This document shows, one piece after another, positions 38,203 to 48,537 of a DNA stretch of 64,000 nucleotides. A program made the translations under genes and the position numbers. A model generated the notes under the pieces. That model searched no databases. It saw only the letters and a program-made list of their open reading frames with translations, and was not told the DNA's origin. The stretch is from Pseudomonas protegens CHA0 (lineage in GTDB: Bacteria; Pseudomonadota; Gammaproteobacteria; Pseudomonadales; Pseudomonadaceae): contig NC_021237.1 in NCBI RefSeq assembly GCF_000397205.1, positions 5,501,501 through 5,565,500 on the forward strand, in the 5' to 3' direction. Positions within the stretch are counted from its first letter, which is position 1, and each line of letters starts with the position of its first letter.

Positions 38203-38610
38203 TCAGGCATGCACATCAACACTGAACATGGCTTGCAGCAAAGCCGCCTGCAGCACCTGCAAGGTACTGTTGGTCACGGCGATCTGCGCCTGGACTTCCA
38301 TCACCTGCTGGGCTTTCTGTTCGTCGCTGGCCTGGCCCTTCTGCACATTGGCCAATTGGGCCTGCTGTTCGGTCAGGGTTTTCTGGGTCTGCTCGATCTG
38401 TTTCTGCAGCGCCTTGACCGGATCACCACCGGCCTTTACCGCATCGATATTGGCATCGCCAGAGTTGACCCGCAGTTCCTTATCCTGACCGTCCTTGCTG
38501 TCATCCACCGGCGCCAGCGGGCTGGCGCTGTTGCCTTCGGCTTCAGTCGAAGCAGTTTTGGGTGCCGACAGGGGGTAAGGATTGACGATGGTGGCAGTGA
38601 TGGTAGTCAT
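38203..38610 (-). CDS. Small coiled-coil protein, unknown function
   Basis: A 135-residue acidic protein. The first 60 residues are Ser/Pro/Asp-rich and probably unstructured; residues about 62-120 form a heptad-like, Gln-rich coiled coil (KALQKQIEQTQKTLTEQQAQLANVQ). No signal peptide. AGGAGGAATC precedes ATG 38610. It lies convergent with leuA and carries no recognisable domain. Flagellar or secretion-associated helical proteins look similar, but nothing nearby supports such a role. Confidence 0.7.
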   Translation of the reverse strand: MTTITATIVNPYPLSAPKTASTEAEGNSASPLAPVDDSKDGQDKELRVNSGDANIDAVKAGGDPVKALQKQIEQTQKTLTEQQAQLANVQKGQASDEQKAQQVMEVQAQIAVTNSTLQVLQAALLQAMFSVDVHA

Positions 38611-38704
38611 GGTTGATTCCTCCTGAACTGATCCTGCTATCGGCCTTCACCCTCGAAGCTTGATATTCGCAACCTGTAAAAAAGTGTGCAGTGCCGAAGC
38701 GATC

Positions 38705-39496
38705 CTAAGTGAACATGAAGGTATCGGCGTCGAGGTTCGCCGGAAAACGCGCACGGTAAGCCGCCAGTTCACCCGCGTTCAGGCACACCTGGAAGACGCC
38801 ATCGGCCTCTCCGGCGCTGAGCAGGGTTTCGCCCTGATAGTCCAGAACCTGGCTGTCTCCGGTATAGGCGAAGCCCTTGCCGTCGGTGCCCACCCGGTTC
38901 ACCGCCGCAACGTAGCAGAGGTTTTCAATGGCCCGGGCTGGCAGCAGGCGATTCCAGTGCAGGCGGCGGGCACCCGGCCAATTGGCGGTGTAGAGCAGCA
39001 GGTCGGTGTCCTGGGCGTCCCGGCTCCACACCGGGAAGCGCAGGTCGTAGCAGATCAGCGGGCGAATACGCCAACCCTTGAGCTCGAACTGTACCTGCCG
39101 TTCCCCCGGCGTGTAGTGATTGTGCTCGCCGGCCATGCGAAACAGGTGGCGCTTGTCGTAGTGCCAGACCTCACCGTCAGGGCGCGCCCACAGCAAGCGA
39201 TTGCGATGGCTGCCATCCGCTGCCTGGATTATCACGCTGCCGGTGATCACCGCATTCAGCTTTTTCGCCTGGCCACGTAGCCATTTGCTGGTAGGGCCAT
39301 TCTCCGCTTCCGCGAGAGTCGCGGATTCCATGGAGAATCCGGTGGTAAACATTTCCGGCAGGATGATCAGATCTGCACCACGGGCCTGCTCCAGCAACTG
39401 CTCGAAATGCTCGAAGTTGGCCTGGCGGTCGTGCCAGGCCAGGGTGGTCTGGATCAGGGCCAGATTCAGATCGGGTAATGCACTCAGATCACGCAT
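38705..39496 (-). CDS. Carbon-nitrogen hydrolase (YafV/Nit2-type omega-amidase)
   Basis: A 263-residue nitrilase-fold amidase. The Glu-Lys-Cys triad is visible in LPEMFTTGF, HYDKRHLF and ICYDLRFP. YafV/Nit2 enzymes hydrolyse the omega-amides of 2-oxoglutaramate, the by-products of glutamine transamination. ATG 39496 overlaps the end of the aminotransferase gene by 13 bases, and that transaminase can produce the very substrate, so they form a repair pair. Confidence 0.9.
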   Translation of the reverse strand: MRDLSALPDLNLALIQTTLAWHDRQANFEHFEQLLEQARGADLIILPEMFTTGFSMESATLAEAENGPTSKWLRGQAKKLNAVITGSVIIQAADGSHRNRLLWARPDGEVWHYDKRHLFRMAGEHNHYTPGERQVQFELKGWRIRPLICYDLRFPVWSRDAQDTDLLLYTANWPGARRLHWNRLLPARAIENLCYVAAVNRVGTDGKGFAYTGDSQVLDYQGETLLSAGEADGVFQVCLNAGELAAYRARFPANLDADTFMFT

Positions 39497-40632
39497 AGTT
39501 TCTCCGCTGCTTGGCGCAACGTGTCCTCGCGCTTGGCAAAACACAGACGCACCAGGCGCTGCCCCTGGGGCGGCTGCTGATAGAACACCGACACCGGAAT
39601 GGCCGCCACGCCGTGTTCGCGGGTCATCCATATCGCCATGTCGACATCATTCAAGTCTGGACGAATCTGCGAATAGTCCACCAATTGAAAATAGGTACCC
39701 GACACCCGGTTGAAGCTGAAACGCGAGGCGCTCAGCAGATCGCAGAACAGATCACGCTTGGCCTGGTAAAAGGCCGGCAACTCTTCGACATGTTCCGGGT
39801 GGTCGGCCATGAAGTCCGCCAGAGCGTACTGCAAAGGCGTGACCCCGCAGAAGCTGACATATTGATGCACCTTGCGCAGCTCGGCGCTCAGGGCCGGTGG
39901 TGCAACCACATAACCGGTCTTCCAGCCGGTCACGTGGTAGGTCTTGCCGAACGAGCTGACCACGAAGGCCCGCTGATACAGCTCCTCATGGGCCAGCACA
40001 CTGACATGGGGTACGCCATCGAACACCAGGTGTTCGTAGACCTCGTCACTGACCAGATAAATATCGCGATCACGGATCAGGGCGGCCAACTGGTCCAGCT
40101 CGGCGCGGCTGATCAAGGCACCACTGGGGTTGTGCGGCGAATTGAGGATGATCATCCGCGTGCGCGGACTCAGGGCTTCACCGAGTTTCTGCCAATCGAG
40201 GGCAAAGCCCTGCCCGGCCAACGGCACATGCACACAACGCCCACCGGCCAGCTCCACCGACGGCTCATAGCTGTCGTAACTGGGGTCGAACACAATGACT
40301 TCGTCACCGCGCTGGATCACCGCCTGGATGGCACAGAAGATTGCCTGGGTCGCACCGGGGGTGATGGTCACCTCAGCGTCCGCATCGACCTGGACGCCAT
40401 AGCTGCGGGCGATTTTCACGGCGACCTGCTGGCGCAGTGCCGGTAGGCCGGTCATGGGTGCGTACTGGTTATGGCCATTGGCGGCATGCCAGCCAAGCGC
40501 ATCACGCAGGGCTTGCGGGCCATCGAAATCAGGAAAGCCCTGGGACAGGTTGAGCGCTCCGGTTTCCACCGCGAGCTGGGACATTTGCGTGAAGATGGTG
40601 GTGCCGACATTCGGCAACTTACTGATGATCAT
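39484..40632 (-). CDS. PLP aminotransferase (methionine/glutamine type, YbdL-like)
   Basis: A 382-residue class I aminotransferase. The PLP lysine lies in SSFGKTYHVTGWKTG (about 234-238), with the Asn/Asp/Tyr contacts NSPHNPSG and LVSDEVYEHL and the arginine near RLCFAKRED. N-terminal LNLSQGFPDFDGP is typical of kynurenine/methionine aminotransferases. It may transaminate 2-oxo-4-methylthiobutyrate with glutamine, regenerating methionine, with the downstream omega-amidase removing the oxo-glutaramate. ATG 40632 is used; 35 upstream codons are not supported. Confidence 0.9.
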   Translation of the reverse strand: MIISKLPNVGTTIFTQMSQLAVETGALNLSQGFPDFDGPQALRDALGWHAANGHNQYAPMTGLPALRQQVAVKIARSYGVQVDADAEVTITPGATQAIFCAIQAVIQRGDEVIVFDPSYDSYEPSVELAGGRCVHVPLAGQGFALDWQKLGEALSPRTRMIILNSPHNPSGALISRAELDQLAALIRDRDIYLVSDEVYEHLVFDGVPHVSVLAHEELYQRAFVVSSFGKTYHVTGWKTGYVVAPPALSAELRKVHQYVSFCGVTPLQYALADFMADHPEHVEELPAFYQAKRDLFCDLLSASRFSFNRVSGTYFQLVDYSQIRPDLNDVDMAIWMTREHGVAAIPVSVFYQQPPQGQRLVRLCFAKREDTLRQAAEKLCVI

Positions 40633-40745
40633 GAGGATTCCCTGCTGAGCAGTCCGCACTACGGCGGCGCGGAGGTCCCCGAGAATAGCCCAAACGCCAG
40701 GCATGAAAAAGGGCGCCCGGGGCGCCCTCTTATCCACACAGATCC

Positions 40746-40811
40746 CGTAGGAACTGGCTTGCCAGCGAAGCTCTGAAGCAGGTCCGGAGCTTCACCGGCA
40801 AGCCGGCCCCT
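40746..40811. repeat. REP pair
   Basis: Inverted REP copies (GTAGGAACTGGCTTGCCAGCGAA and TTCACCGGCAAGCCGGCCCCTA) lie between der and the aminotransferase gene. Confidence 0.8.
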
Positions 40812-40818
40812 AAGCCGG

Positions 40819-42291
40819 TCAGCGCTTGTCGCGGCGCTTCTTGTCGGCCTTCTTGTGGTGCGACATCAAGCGACGCTTCTTGTTGACCTGGCGGTCGGTC
40901 AGCGTGTTCTTGTTGCCTTCGTACGGGTTCTCGCCGCCCTTGAACTCGATGCGGATCGGCGTACCTACCAGCTTCAAGACTCGGCGGTAGGTGTTTTCCA
41001 GATAGCGCACATAAGACTTGGGCACCTTCTCCACCTGGTTGCCGTGGATCACGATCAGCGGCGGGTTGGCACCACCCAAGTGGGCGTAGCGCAGTTTGAT
41101 CCGGCGATTGTTGACCATGGGCGGCGCGTGCTCGCCAACGGCATCTTCGAGGATCTGCGTCAGGCGGCTGGTGGGCCAGCGGGTTACCGCCGACTTGAAG
41201 GAGTTCTGCACCGACTGGTAGAGGTTGCCCACACCGGTACCGTGCAGCGCCGAGATGAAGTGGATATCGGCGAAGTCGACGAAGAACAGCCGGCGTTGCA
41301 GCTCGGTCTTCACATAGTCGCGCTCGCTCGGCTGCATGCCGTCCCACTTGTTCAGGGCGATCACCAGGGCCCGACCGGCTTCCAGGGCAAAGCCCAGCAG
41401 GTTCAGGTCGTGGTCCACCACACCTTCGCGGGCGTCCATGACGAAGATCACCACGTTGGCGTCCTTGATCGCCTGCAGCGTCTTGACCACCGAGAACTTT
41501 TCGACTTCCTCGTGGATCTTGCCGCGCTTGCGCACACCGGCGGTGTCGATCAGGGTGTACTTCTCGTCGTTGCGCTCGAACGGGATGTAGATACTGTCGC
41601 GGGTGGTGCCGGGCTGGTCATAGACGATCACCCGGTCTTCACCGAGCATGCGGTTGACCAGGGTCGACTTGCCGACGTTGGGACGACCGATGATGGCGAT
41701 CTTGATCCCGTCCTTCTCGCTCGGGCCCGGAATGCGCTTGGCTTCCTCACCCTCGGCAACGATCTCTTCCTCGCCTTCTTCCGGCTCGTCAGCGTCATCC
41801 TTGGGGAATTCGCTCAGGGCGATTTCCAGCATCTGGGTGATACCGCGGCCATGAGCACCGGCGATCGGGATGGCATCGCCCATGCCCAGCGGCGCGAACT
41901 CGGCGCGGGCCATGTCCGGGTCGATGTTGTCGACCTTGTTGGCGATCACGTAGGAAGTCTTGTTACGTTTGCGCAGGTGCTCGCCGATCATCTGGTCGGC
42001 CGCGGTAAACCCGGCCTTGGCGTCCACCAGGAACAACACCACATCAGCTTCTTCGATGGCCAGCAGCGACTGCTCGGCCATCTTTTCATCCATGCCATGC
42101 TCGTCACCGGAGATACCGCCGGTGTCGATCAGAATATAGGTACGCCCTTGCCACTTGGCCTCACCGTATTGGCGATCACGGGTCAGACCGGACAGGTCGC
42201 CGACAATGGCGTCGCGAGTCCGAGTCAGGCGGTTGAACAAGGTGGACTTGCCGACGTTAGGTCGGCCCACCAGGGCGATTACGGGAACCAT
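40819..42291 (-). CDS. der: Ribosome biogenesis GTPase Der (EngA)
   Basis: A 490-residue GTPase needed for 50S subunit maturation. It has two tandem G domains, each with a [10 protein letters not shown]-loop (about 9-17 and near 200) and DTAG/NKxD-type motifs (DTGG and NKVD; DTAG and NKWD), and a C-terminal KH-like domain with a basic tail. An acidic linker lies between the G domains. GGAGAG precedes ATG 42291. It is last in the hisS-yfgM-bamB-der run; a REP-like repeat fills the gap from bamB. Confidence 0.97.
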   Translation of the reverse strand: MVPVIALVGRPNVGKSTLFNRLTRTRDAIVGDLSGLTRDRQYGEAKWQGRTYILIDTGGISGDEHGMDEKMAEQSLLAIEEADVVLFLVDAKAGFTAADQMIGEHLRKRNKTSYVIANKVDNIDPDMARAEFAPLGMGDAIPIAGAHGRGITQMLEIALSEFPKDDADEPEEGEEEIVAEGEEAKRIPGPSEKDGIKIAIIGRPNVGKSTLVNRMLGEDRVIVYDQPGTTRDSIYIPFERNDEKYTLIDTAGVRKRGKIHEEVEKFSVVKTLQAIKDANVVIFVMDAREGVVDHDLNLLGFALEAGRALVIALNKWDGMQPSERDYVKTELQRRLFFVDFADIHFISALHGTGVGNLYQSVQNSFKSAVTRWPTSRLTQILEDAVGEHAPPMVNNRRIKLRYAHLGGANPPLIVIHGNQVEKVPKSYVRYLENTYRRVLKLVGTPIRIEFKGGENPYEGNKNTLTDRQVNKKRRLMSHHKKADKKRRDKR

Positions 42292-42365
42292 GCGGCTCTC
42301 CACTGCGTTAATTCAGAAAATACAAAAGCCGCTGCGAGGCAGCGGCTGGTGCTCGGGGCAGCACT

Positions 42366-42460
42366 GTAGGAGCGAGCGTGCTCGCGATTAACTCCATGGC
42401 GCCGCGCTCGTCCAGCAAGCTGGCGTCACCTGGCATCCATCGCGAGCACGCTCGCTCCTG
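42366..42460. repeat. REP-like pair of a second class
   Basis: GTAGGAGCGAGCGTGCTCGC (left) and its inverted match GCGAGCACGCTCGCTCC (right) lie between bamB and der. The core differs from all other REPs in the window. Confidence 0.85.
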
Positions 42461-42498
42461 CAGTTCGCTTGGGGATCACCCCAAGCATAGTCAAACCA

Positions 42499-43650
42499 TT
42501 ACTTGATGGTCAGGGCTTCCAGTTTGCCGCTGTTGCCATACACATAAATCATGTCGCCCACCACCAGCGGACGAGCACGCAGGCCGTCGCTATCGATGCG
42601 CGTACGACCGACGAAGCGACCGTCAACCTGGCTCAGCAGGTGCAGGTAACCTTCCAGGTCGCCCACGGCTACGTAGCTGGAGAAGACTTCCGGTGCCGAC
42701 AGTTGGCGGCGAGCCAGGGAGTCGTTGCTCCACAGCGCGGTAGTCGAACGCTCGTCCACGCCTTCCACGGTACCCGAGGACAGGCTGACATAAACGCTGC
42801 CGAACCCTTGGGCCACACCGGCGTAGCTGGAAGCATCACGCTGCCACAGCGGACGGCCGCTCTCCAGGTCCAGGGCAACCACACGCCCCTGGTAGCTGGC
42901 AACGTACAGGGTGCCACCGGACAGCAGCAGGCCACCGTCGATGTCCACGACCCGATCCAGTTCGGAACGGCCTTGTGGAATGGCTACACGCTGTTCCCAC
43001 ACCGGCACGCCGTTGCGAATATCCAGCGCGACCACCTTGCCGGTGGAAAGACCGGCCAGGGCCAGACGGTTGGTCGCCAACGGCGCACTGGTGCCCCGCA
43101 GGGTCAACACCGCTGGAGTGCTGTCGTAGAGCCAGATCTGATGACCGGTGCTGGCTTCAAGGCCAATCACGCGGTCGTCCTGAGTCTGCACCACCACCAC
43201 GTCACCGTTGGTAGCTGGCGGAGCCAGCACTTCACTGGTCACACGGGCACGCCATTTCTCTTCACCGCTGGAGGCATCCAGGGCAACCACTTCGCCTTTC
43301 AGAGTGCCGATCATGACCAACCCATAACCCACGCCCACGGCGCCGGAAACAGGCAGTTCGAGATCTTTCTTCCATTTGACGTCGCCGTTCATGCGATCCA
43401 TGGAAACCACCACGCCGGTCACGTCAGCGGCATAGATGGTGTCACCATCGATGGCTGGCACCAGCATGTTGTAGGTTTCGCCCTGACCGTCACCGATCGA
43501 ACGGCTCCACTGCTTCTGCAGGACCACTTCTTCTTTGAAGTCGACCAGTTCCGCCGGTGGCAGTTCTTTCTTGCTGTTGCTGCTGCAACCCGCGGCCAAC
43601 AAGGCCAGAGCCAGCAATGCTGCATGTTTCCAACGGATCACGTCATGCAT
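42499..43650 (-). CDS. bamB: Outer membrane assembly lipoprotein BamB
   Basis: A 383-residue lipoprotein of the BAM complex, which folds beta-barrel proteins into the outer membrane. The signal peptide ends in LLAAGC and the mature protein is an eight-bladed beta-propeller built of PQQ-like repeats (for example ALDLESGRPLWQR, VALDIRNGVPVWEQ). It overlaps the upstream yfgM-like gene by eight bases, so the two are co-translated. ATG 43650 is used. Confidence 0.95.
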   Translation of the reverse strand: MHDVIRWKHAALLALALLAAGCSSNSKKELPPAELVDFKEEVVLQKQWSRSIGDGQGETYNMLVPAIDGDTIYAADVTGVVVSMDRMNGDVKWKKDLELPVSGAVGVGYGLVMIGTLKGEVVALDASSGEEKWRARVTSEVLAPPATNGDVVVVQTQDDRVIGLEASTGHQIWLYDSTPAVLTLRGTSAPLATNRLALAGLSTGKVVALDIRNGVPVWEQRVAIPQGRSELDRVVDIDGGLLLSGGTLYVASYQGRVVALDLESGRPLWQRDASSYAGVAQGFGSVYVSLSSGTVEGVDERSTTALWSNDSLARRQLSAPEVFSSYVAVGDLEGYLHLLSQVDGRFVGRTRIDSDGLRARPLVVGDMIYVYGNSGKLEALTIK

Positions 43651-44284
43651 CCCCTTTGGCCAGGTCGTCCAGCTTGATTTGTAGGCCACCGACTGCCGCT
43701 TCATCCGAGAGCGCCGCCTTGGCTTTTTGGTATGCCGCATGGGCTTCGTCCACACGGCCCAGCTGGACCAGCAGATCGCCCTTGAGTTCTTCACGAGTCG
43801 CCAGGAATGCCTTGTCGGCATCGCCGTCGAGCAGCTTCAGAGCCTCGTCGGCCTTGTTCTGCGCCGCCAGTACCTGTGCCAGGCGCTGACGCGCCACTTC
43901 ACCCAGGGTCGGGTTGGCGGGCTTGTCGGCCACGGCCTTGAGCTGTGCCGCTGCATCGTCCAGCTTGCCGGTGTCTACTGCCACCTTGGCCACGAACAGG
44001 TTGCCGTACTGCGCGTAGGCAGTACCGCCGAACTCGCTGTTGAGCTTGCCCGCCAGGTCCGTAACACGAGCCGCATCCGGCTTGCCATCCGGCGTCAGGG
44101 TAGTTTCCAGCAGTTGCTGATAGAGCACCGAAGCGCCTTGCGACTGATTGTTCTGATACTTGTGCCAGGCTTGCCAGCCGAACACGATAACCAGGGCCAG
44201 CAGGCCGCCAGTCACCAGGGGTTTGCCGTTACGCTGCCACCAGTCTTTCAATTCCGCCAGCTGTTCATCTTCGGTACTCGACAC
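43643..44284 (-). CDS. YfgM-like tetratricopeptide membrane protein
   Basis: A 213-residue inner-membrane protein: one TM helix (about 21-40), then a periplasmic part with TPR-like helices (AARVTDLAGKLNSEFGGTAYAQYG, ADEALKLLDGDADKAFL). YfgM homologues join periplasmic chaperones to the Sec translocon. The start is GTG at 44284 with AAGGAG upstream. It is encoded between hisS and bamB as in other gammaproteobacteria. Confidence 0.9.
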   Translation of the reverse strand: MSSTEDEQLAELKDWWQRNGKPLVTGGLLALVIVFGWQAWHKYQNNQSQGASVLYQQLLETTLTPDGKPDAARVTDLAGKLNSEFGGTAYAQYGNLFVAKVAVDTGKLDDAAAQLKAVADKPANPTLGEVARQRLAQVLAAQNKADEALKLLDGDADKAFLATREELKGDLLVQLGRVDEAHAAYQKAKAALSDEAAVGGLQIKLDDLAKGDA

Positions 44285-44324
44285 CCCAATACTCCTTATT
44301 CGCTAAATCGGCTGTTTGACAGCT

Positions 44325-45614
44325 TCAACCCTGCACGACGCAGGTGGCCAGGTGCGCAGCGAGTGCATCCCAGGCAATGCTTTGTTGTTCGCCCTGGCCA
44401 CGCAGGGGTTTGAAACCTACCACTTGCTGGGCCAGTTCGTCGTCACCGAGGATCAGCGCATACAGCGCGCCGCTCTTGTCGGCCTTCTTGAATTGGCTCT
44501 TGAAGCTGCCGGCACCGGCATTGATCTGCAGACGCAGGTTCGGCAATTGATCGCGAACACGCTCGCTCAGCGCCAGCGCAGCCAGTTCGGCGGCCTCACC
44601 GAAGGCGCAGAGGTAAACGTCGACCTGGCGCGAGATTTCTTCCGGGACCTGCTCCAGGGTTTCCAGCAGCAGCACCAGACGCTCGATCCCCATGGCAAAG
44701 CCAACGCCCGAGGTAGGCTTGCCGCCCATCTGCTCCACCAGGCCATCGTAACGGCCACCGGCACAGACAGTGCCCTGGGCACCGAGCTTGTCGGTGACCC
44801 ATTCGAAAACGGTCTTGCTGTAGTAATCCAGCCCACGCACCAGCTTGGGGTTGATCACATAGGGGATACCCGCAGCATCCAGGCGGGCCTTGAGGCCTTC
44901 GAAGTGCACGCGGGACTCTTCGTCCAGGTAGTCGGCCAGCTTGGGCGCCTCCACCAGCACGGCTTGAGTGTCCGGGTTCTTGGTATCCAGCACCCGCAGC
45001 GGGTTGGTCTTCAGGCGGCGCTGGCTGTCTTCGTCCAGCTTGTCCATGCGCGCCGACAGGAACTCCACCAGCGCGTCGCGATAGCGCGCGCGCGCTTCGG
45101 CGGTACCCAGGCTGTTGAGTTCGAGCTTGACCGCATCACGGATGCCCAGCTCGCCCCACAGGCGCCAGGTCAGCACGATCAGTTCAGCATCGATGTCCGG
45201 CCCGTCGAGGTTGAATACCTCGCAACCGATCTGGTGGAACTGGCGATAACGGCCTTTCTGCGGGCGCTCGTGACGGAACATCGGGCCGATGTACCACAGC
45301 TTCTGCACCTGGCCACCGCCGGTAATGCCGTGCTCCAGCACTGCACGGACACAGGCAGCGGTGCCTTCCGGACGCAGGGTGAGGGAGTCGCCGTTGCGAT
45401 CCTCGAAGGTGTACATCTCTTTTTCGACGATGTCGGTCACTTCACCGATGGAGCGCTTGAACAGCTCGGTGAACTCGACGATCGGCATGCGGATCTGCTT
45501 GTAACCGTAGTTATCCAGCAGGCGCGCCACAGTACCCTCGAAATAACGCCACAGGGGCGTCTGCTCGGGCAGGATGTCATTCATGCCACGAATGGCTTGC
45601 AGAGACTTGCTCAC
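44325..45614 (-). CDS. hisS: Histidine-tRNA ligase
   Basis: A 429-residue class II synthetase that charges tRNA-His. Motif 1 (around 40-70), motif 2 ([22 protein letters not shown]) and the histidine-specific [13 protein letters not shown] region and motif 3 (GFAMGIERL) are intact. A C-terminal anticodon-binding domain completes the protein. It lies between ispG and yfgM. Confidence 0.97.
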   Translation of the reverse strand: MSKSLQAIRGMNDILPEQTPLWRYFEGTVARLLDNYGYKQIRMPIVEFTELFKRSIGEVTDIVEKEMYTFEDRNGDSLTLRPEGTAACVRAVLEHGITGGGQVQKLWYIGPMFRHERPQKGRYRQFHQIGCEVFNLDGPDIDAELIVLTWRLWGELGIRDAVKLELNSLGTAEARARYRDALVEFLSARMDKLDEDSQRRLKTNPLRVLDTKNPDTQAVLVEAPKLADYLDEESRVHFEGLKARLDAAGIPYVINPKLVRGLDYYSKTVFEWVTDKLGAQGTVCAGGRYDGLVEQMGGKPTSGVGFAMGIERLVLLLETLEQVPEEISRQVDVYLCAFGEAAELAALALSERVRDQLPNLRLQINAGAGSFKSQFKKADKSGALYALILGDDELAQQVVGFKPLRGQGEQQSIAWDALAAHLATCVVQG

Positions 45615-45637
45615 AAAAAATCCTTAAATACGTTCGG

Positions 45638-46747
45638 TTAGCCGCGAGCGATCAGCGCTGCGTCGGCCTCGACCTTTTCGGCCGCCTTCTGCCGGATCAG
45701 CTTTTCAAGCTCGTCCACCAGATTGTCATTGGTCAGTTTCTGTGCCGGCTTGCCATCGATGTAGATCAGGTTCGGTGTACCACCGGTCAGGCCGATGTGC
45801 GCCTCTTTGGCTTCACCCGGACCGTTGACCACGCAACCGATCACTGCAACATCCAACGGCACCAACAGGTCTTCAAGCCGTCCTTCCAGTTCGTTCATGG
45901 TTTTCACCACATCGAAGTTCTGCCGCGAGCAGCTCGGGCAGGCGATGAAGTTGATGCCACGGGAACGCAGGTGCAGGGACTTGAGAATGTCGTAGCCGAC
46001 CTTCACTTCCTCGACCGGGTCGGCCGCCAGCGAAATGCGAATGGTATCGCCAATTCCTTCGGCCAGCAGCATACCGAGGCCGACGGCGGATTTCACTGTG
46101 CCTGAACGCAAACCACCGGCTTCGGTGATCCCCAGGTGCAGGGGCTGGATGATTTCCTTGGCCAGCAGGCGGTAGGCCTCGACGGCCATGAACACGTCAG
46201 AGGCTTTCACGCTGACCTTGAAGTCCTTGAAATTCAGGCGTTCCAGGTGCTCTACGTGACGCAGCGCCGACTCCACCAATGCAGCCGGGGTCGGTTCGCC
46301 GTATTTTTTCTGCAGGTCTTTTTCCAGGGAACCGGCGTTGACCCCGATACGGATCGGGATCCCGCGATCACGGGCAGCATCCACCACCGCGCGTACCCGG
46401 TCTTCACGACCGATATTGCCCGGGTTGATCCGCAGGCAATCGACGCCCAGTTCGGCCACACGCAGCGCGATCTTGTAGTCGAAGTGGATGTCGGCCACCA
46501 GCGGTACCTTGACCTGCTGCTTGATCCGGCCGAACGCCTCGGCGGCGTCCATGTCCGGCACCGAAACCCGCACGATATCGACACCGGCGGCTTCCAGGCG
46601 GTTGATCTGGGCGACGGTTGCGGCCACGTCGTTGGTGTCGCTGTTGGTCATGCTCTGCACCGCAATCGGGGCATCGCCTCCGACCGGTACCGAGCCGACC
46701 CAGATCTTGCGGGATTCGCGACGCTTGATTGGAGATTCGCCGTGCAT
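45638..46747 (-). CDS. ispG: 4-hydroxy-3-methylbut-2-en-1-yl diphosphate synthase (IspG)
   Basis: A 369-residue iron-sulfur enzyme of the MEP isoprenoid pathway that reductively opens MEcPP to HMBPP. The barrel starts with [16 protein letters not shown]; the [4Fe-4S] cysteines are in [10 protein letters not shown] and [11 protein letters not shown]. It needs electrons from flavodoxin or ferredoxin, and the isc genes lie in the same region. It follows rodZ by a three-base gap. Confidence 0.97.
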   Translation of the reverse strand: MHGESPIKRRESRKIWVGSVPVGGDAPIAVQSMTNSDTNDVAATVAQINRLEAAGVDIVRVSVPDMDAAEAFGRIKQQVKVPLVADIHFDYKIALRVAELGVDCLRINPGNIGREDRVRAVVDAARDRGIPIRIGVNAGSLEKDLQKKYGEPTPAALVESALRHVEHLERLNFKDFKVSVKASDVFMAVEAYRLLAKEIIQPLHLGITEAGGLRSGTVKSAVGLGMLLAEGIGDTIRISLAADPVEEVKVGYDILKSLHLRSRGINFIACPSCSRQNFDVVKTMNELEGRLEDLLVPLDVAVIGCVVNGPGEAKEAHIGLTGGTPNLIYIDGKPAQKLTNDNLVDELEKLIRQKAAEKVEADAALIARG

Positions 46748-46750
46748 GAC

Positions 46751-47767
46751 TTATTGACCTAACTTCAGGCGAGCAGTCTCGCCACTGGTGAACGGGGCGA
46801 TATCCACCGCCTGACCGTTGTAAGTGATTTGTGCGCCACGGGCATAGCCCAGACGTACGGCAAAAGGCGGCTTGCCGCTGACATCGACATTTTCACCCTT
46901 GCGCTTGAGGGCGCTGAGCAGAACCTTGCCGTTGGCATCGATGACCTGGGCCCAGCAGTCGGCGCTGAACTGGATCTGTACCTGGCCCGCGCCTGCAACT
47001 GCAGTTGCCGCAGCGCTGCCCGGTGCAACCGCAGCAGCAGGCGCGGTCGGCGTGACAGGCGCTTGCGCCACGGCAGCCGGTGCGACAGGCGCCGGAGCCG
47101 GCGCGTTGTGCACGGGAGCTGCGGGGACGGACGCAGTGGCAGCCGGTGCCGGAGCGGTCGAAACGGCTGGGGCGGCAGGAGTCTCGCTCGCTGCCTGGCC
47201 TTCGCTTTGAGCGGCGTTGTCCAGCGCCTCGCTCTGCCCCTCGGCAACCGCTTGGTCTTCGGGCTCGTCGATAGGATGAATCTGGGTAGTGCCGTCGGCG
47301 CCTTCGACCTCGACATGCTCGGGGCTCAGGGAGACCGGCTCCTTGCCGCGCTGGGAGGACTGATCCTGCCACCAGATGAAACCGCCACCAACCACCGCCA
47401 CCAGCAGCAGCAAACTGACAATGCGCAAGATAGTGTGGGAAACCCGCACCGGCTCTTCGATGCGCCCCAGGGCATGGACGCTGCTGCCCTGGGAGTCGGT
47501 ACCGGTGTATTGATCGAACTCCTGGACCAGTACCGCCTGATCCATGCCCAGCAATTTGGCGTAGGCACGAATATAGCCACGGGCGAAAGTGTGCCCCGGC
47601 AGCTTGTCGAAGGCGCCAGCTTCCAGGTTGCTCAGGGAGCTCACGGTGAGGTTGAGCTTGTGGGCCACTTCGGCCAGCGACCAACCATTGCTTTCGCGGG
47701 CCTGACGCAGGGTCTCACCGGGGTTTACGCGAGTCACTGCTTGAACTTCGGGATGGGCCGCTTTCAT
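46751..47767 (-). CDS. rodZ: Cytoskeleton protein RodZ
   Basis: A 338-residue membrane protein that anchors MreB and sets rod shape. The cytoplasmic helix-turn-helix lies near residues 14-80 (ETLRQARESNGWSLAEVAHKLNL), one TM helix near 110-130, then an Ala/Pro-rich linker (about 170-255) and a C-terminal beta domain (DUF4115). The second of two adjacent ATGs, 47767, has the better spacing to GGAG. It overlaps the pilW stop by one base. Confidence 0.93.
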   Translation of the reverse strand: MKAAHPEVQAVTRVNPGETLRQARESNGWSLAEVAHKLNLTVSSLSNLEAGAFDKLPGHTFARGYIRAYAKLLGMDQAVLVQEFDQYTGTDSQGSSVHALGRIEEPVRVSHTILRIVSLLLLVAVVGGGFIWWQDQSSQRGKEPVSLSPEHVEVEGADGTTQIHPIDEPEDQAVAEGQSEALDNAAQSEGQAASETPAAPAVSTAPAPAATASVPAAPVHNAPAPAPVAPAAVAQAPVTPTAPAAAVAPGSAAATAVAGAGQVQIQFSADCWAQVIDANGKVLLSALKRKGENVDVSGKPPFAVRLGYARGAQITYNGQAVDIAPFTSGETARLKLGQ

Positions 47768-48525
47768 CATTGCTCCGACAGGTATTGCTGATATTCCGGC
47801 GTACCGGGATAAAGTCGTTTTAGTTGCAGACCGTAACTGGAGGCCTTGTCGCGATCTTCGAACACCGTTGCCAGCCGAACGCCGAGCAATAGACTACGTG
47901 CATTTTGCTCGCCGAGCAGGCTAAAACGATCGTAATAGTCGCGCGCGGGCACATAATGCCTGTCTTCGTAAGACAACTCAGCCATTTCCAGCAATGCACG
48001 GGGCTGTTGATGATTGAGACGCAAGGCCTTTTCCAGCTGCAGCTGGGCCAGATCACGCTGGCCGAGCCTTGAAGCGGTCATGCCGAGGTTTTCAAACACT
48101 CGGGAACGTTCGGGGTACAGAGTATCAGCAGCGGCTTGCTCAAAGCGCTGATAAGCCTCTTTGTAACGTTTTTCCTGGAACAGAAAGCTGCCGTAGTTAT
48201 TGAGGATCCGGGCACTCTCCGGACGCGCCGCCAGGGCCTGGCGAAAATGCTCGTCGGCCAGGGCCGGTTCCATCTCGGCCTGGAACACCAGTGCAAGGGC
48301 AGCATTGGCGTCGGCATCGGCGGGGGCCAGTTCCAGGGCTTTCTTCAGTGGCACCTTGGCCCGCTCGCTCATGCCCTGCTGCAAGTAGCCCAGGCCCAAC
48401 TGCACATAGGCCTCGCGCGCCTCGTCGCGCCCCTTGCTGGTGTTCATCGGGTTGGAATCACCCGACAGAACACAGCCAGCACACAGGCTGGCAACAAGCA
48501 GGAGCAGCGCAAAGCGCAGGGCCAT
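47767..48525 (-). CDS. pilW: Type IV pilus biogenesis/stability protein PilW (PilF)
   Basis: A 252-residue lipoprotein that helps assemble the PilQ secretin multimers in the outer membrane. The signal peptide ends with LCAGC; about six TPR-like helical pairs follow (AYVQLGLGYLQQGMSERAKVPLKKAL and later). It is placed between rlmN and rodZ, as in P. aeruginosa. Confidence 0.95.
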   Translation of the reverse strand: MALRFALLLLVASLCAGCVLSGDSNPMNTSKGRDEAREAYVQLGLGYLQQGMSERAKVPLKKALELAPADADANAALALVFQAEMEPALADEHFRQALAARPESARILNNYGSFLFQEKRYKEAYQRFEQAAADTLYPERSRVFENLGMTASRLGQRDLAQLQLEKALRLNHQQPRALLEMAELSYEDRHYVPARDYYDRFSLLGEQNARSLLLGVRLATVFEDRDKASSYGLQLKRLYPGTPEYQQYLSEQ

Positions 48526-48537
48526 GGAGATCCTCTC

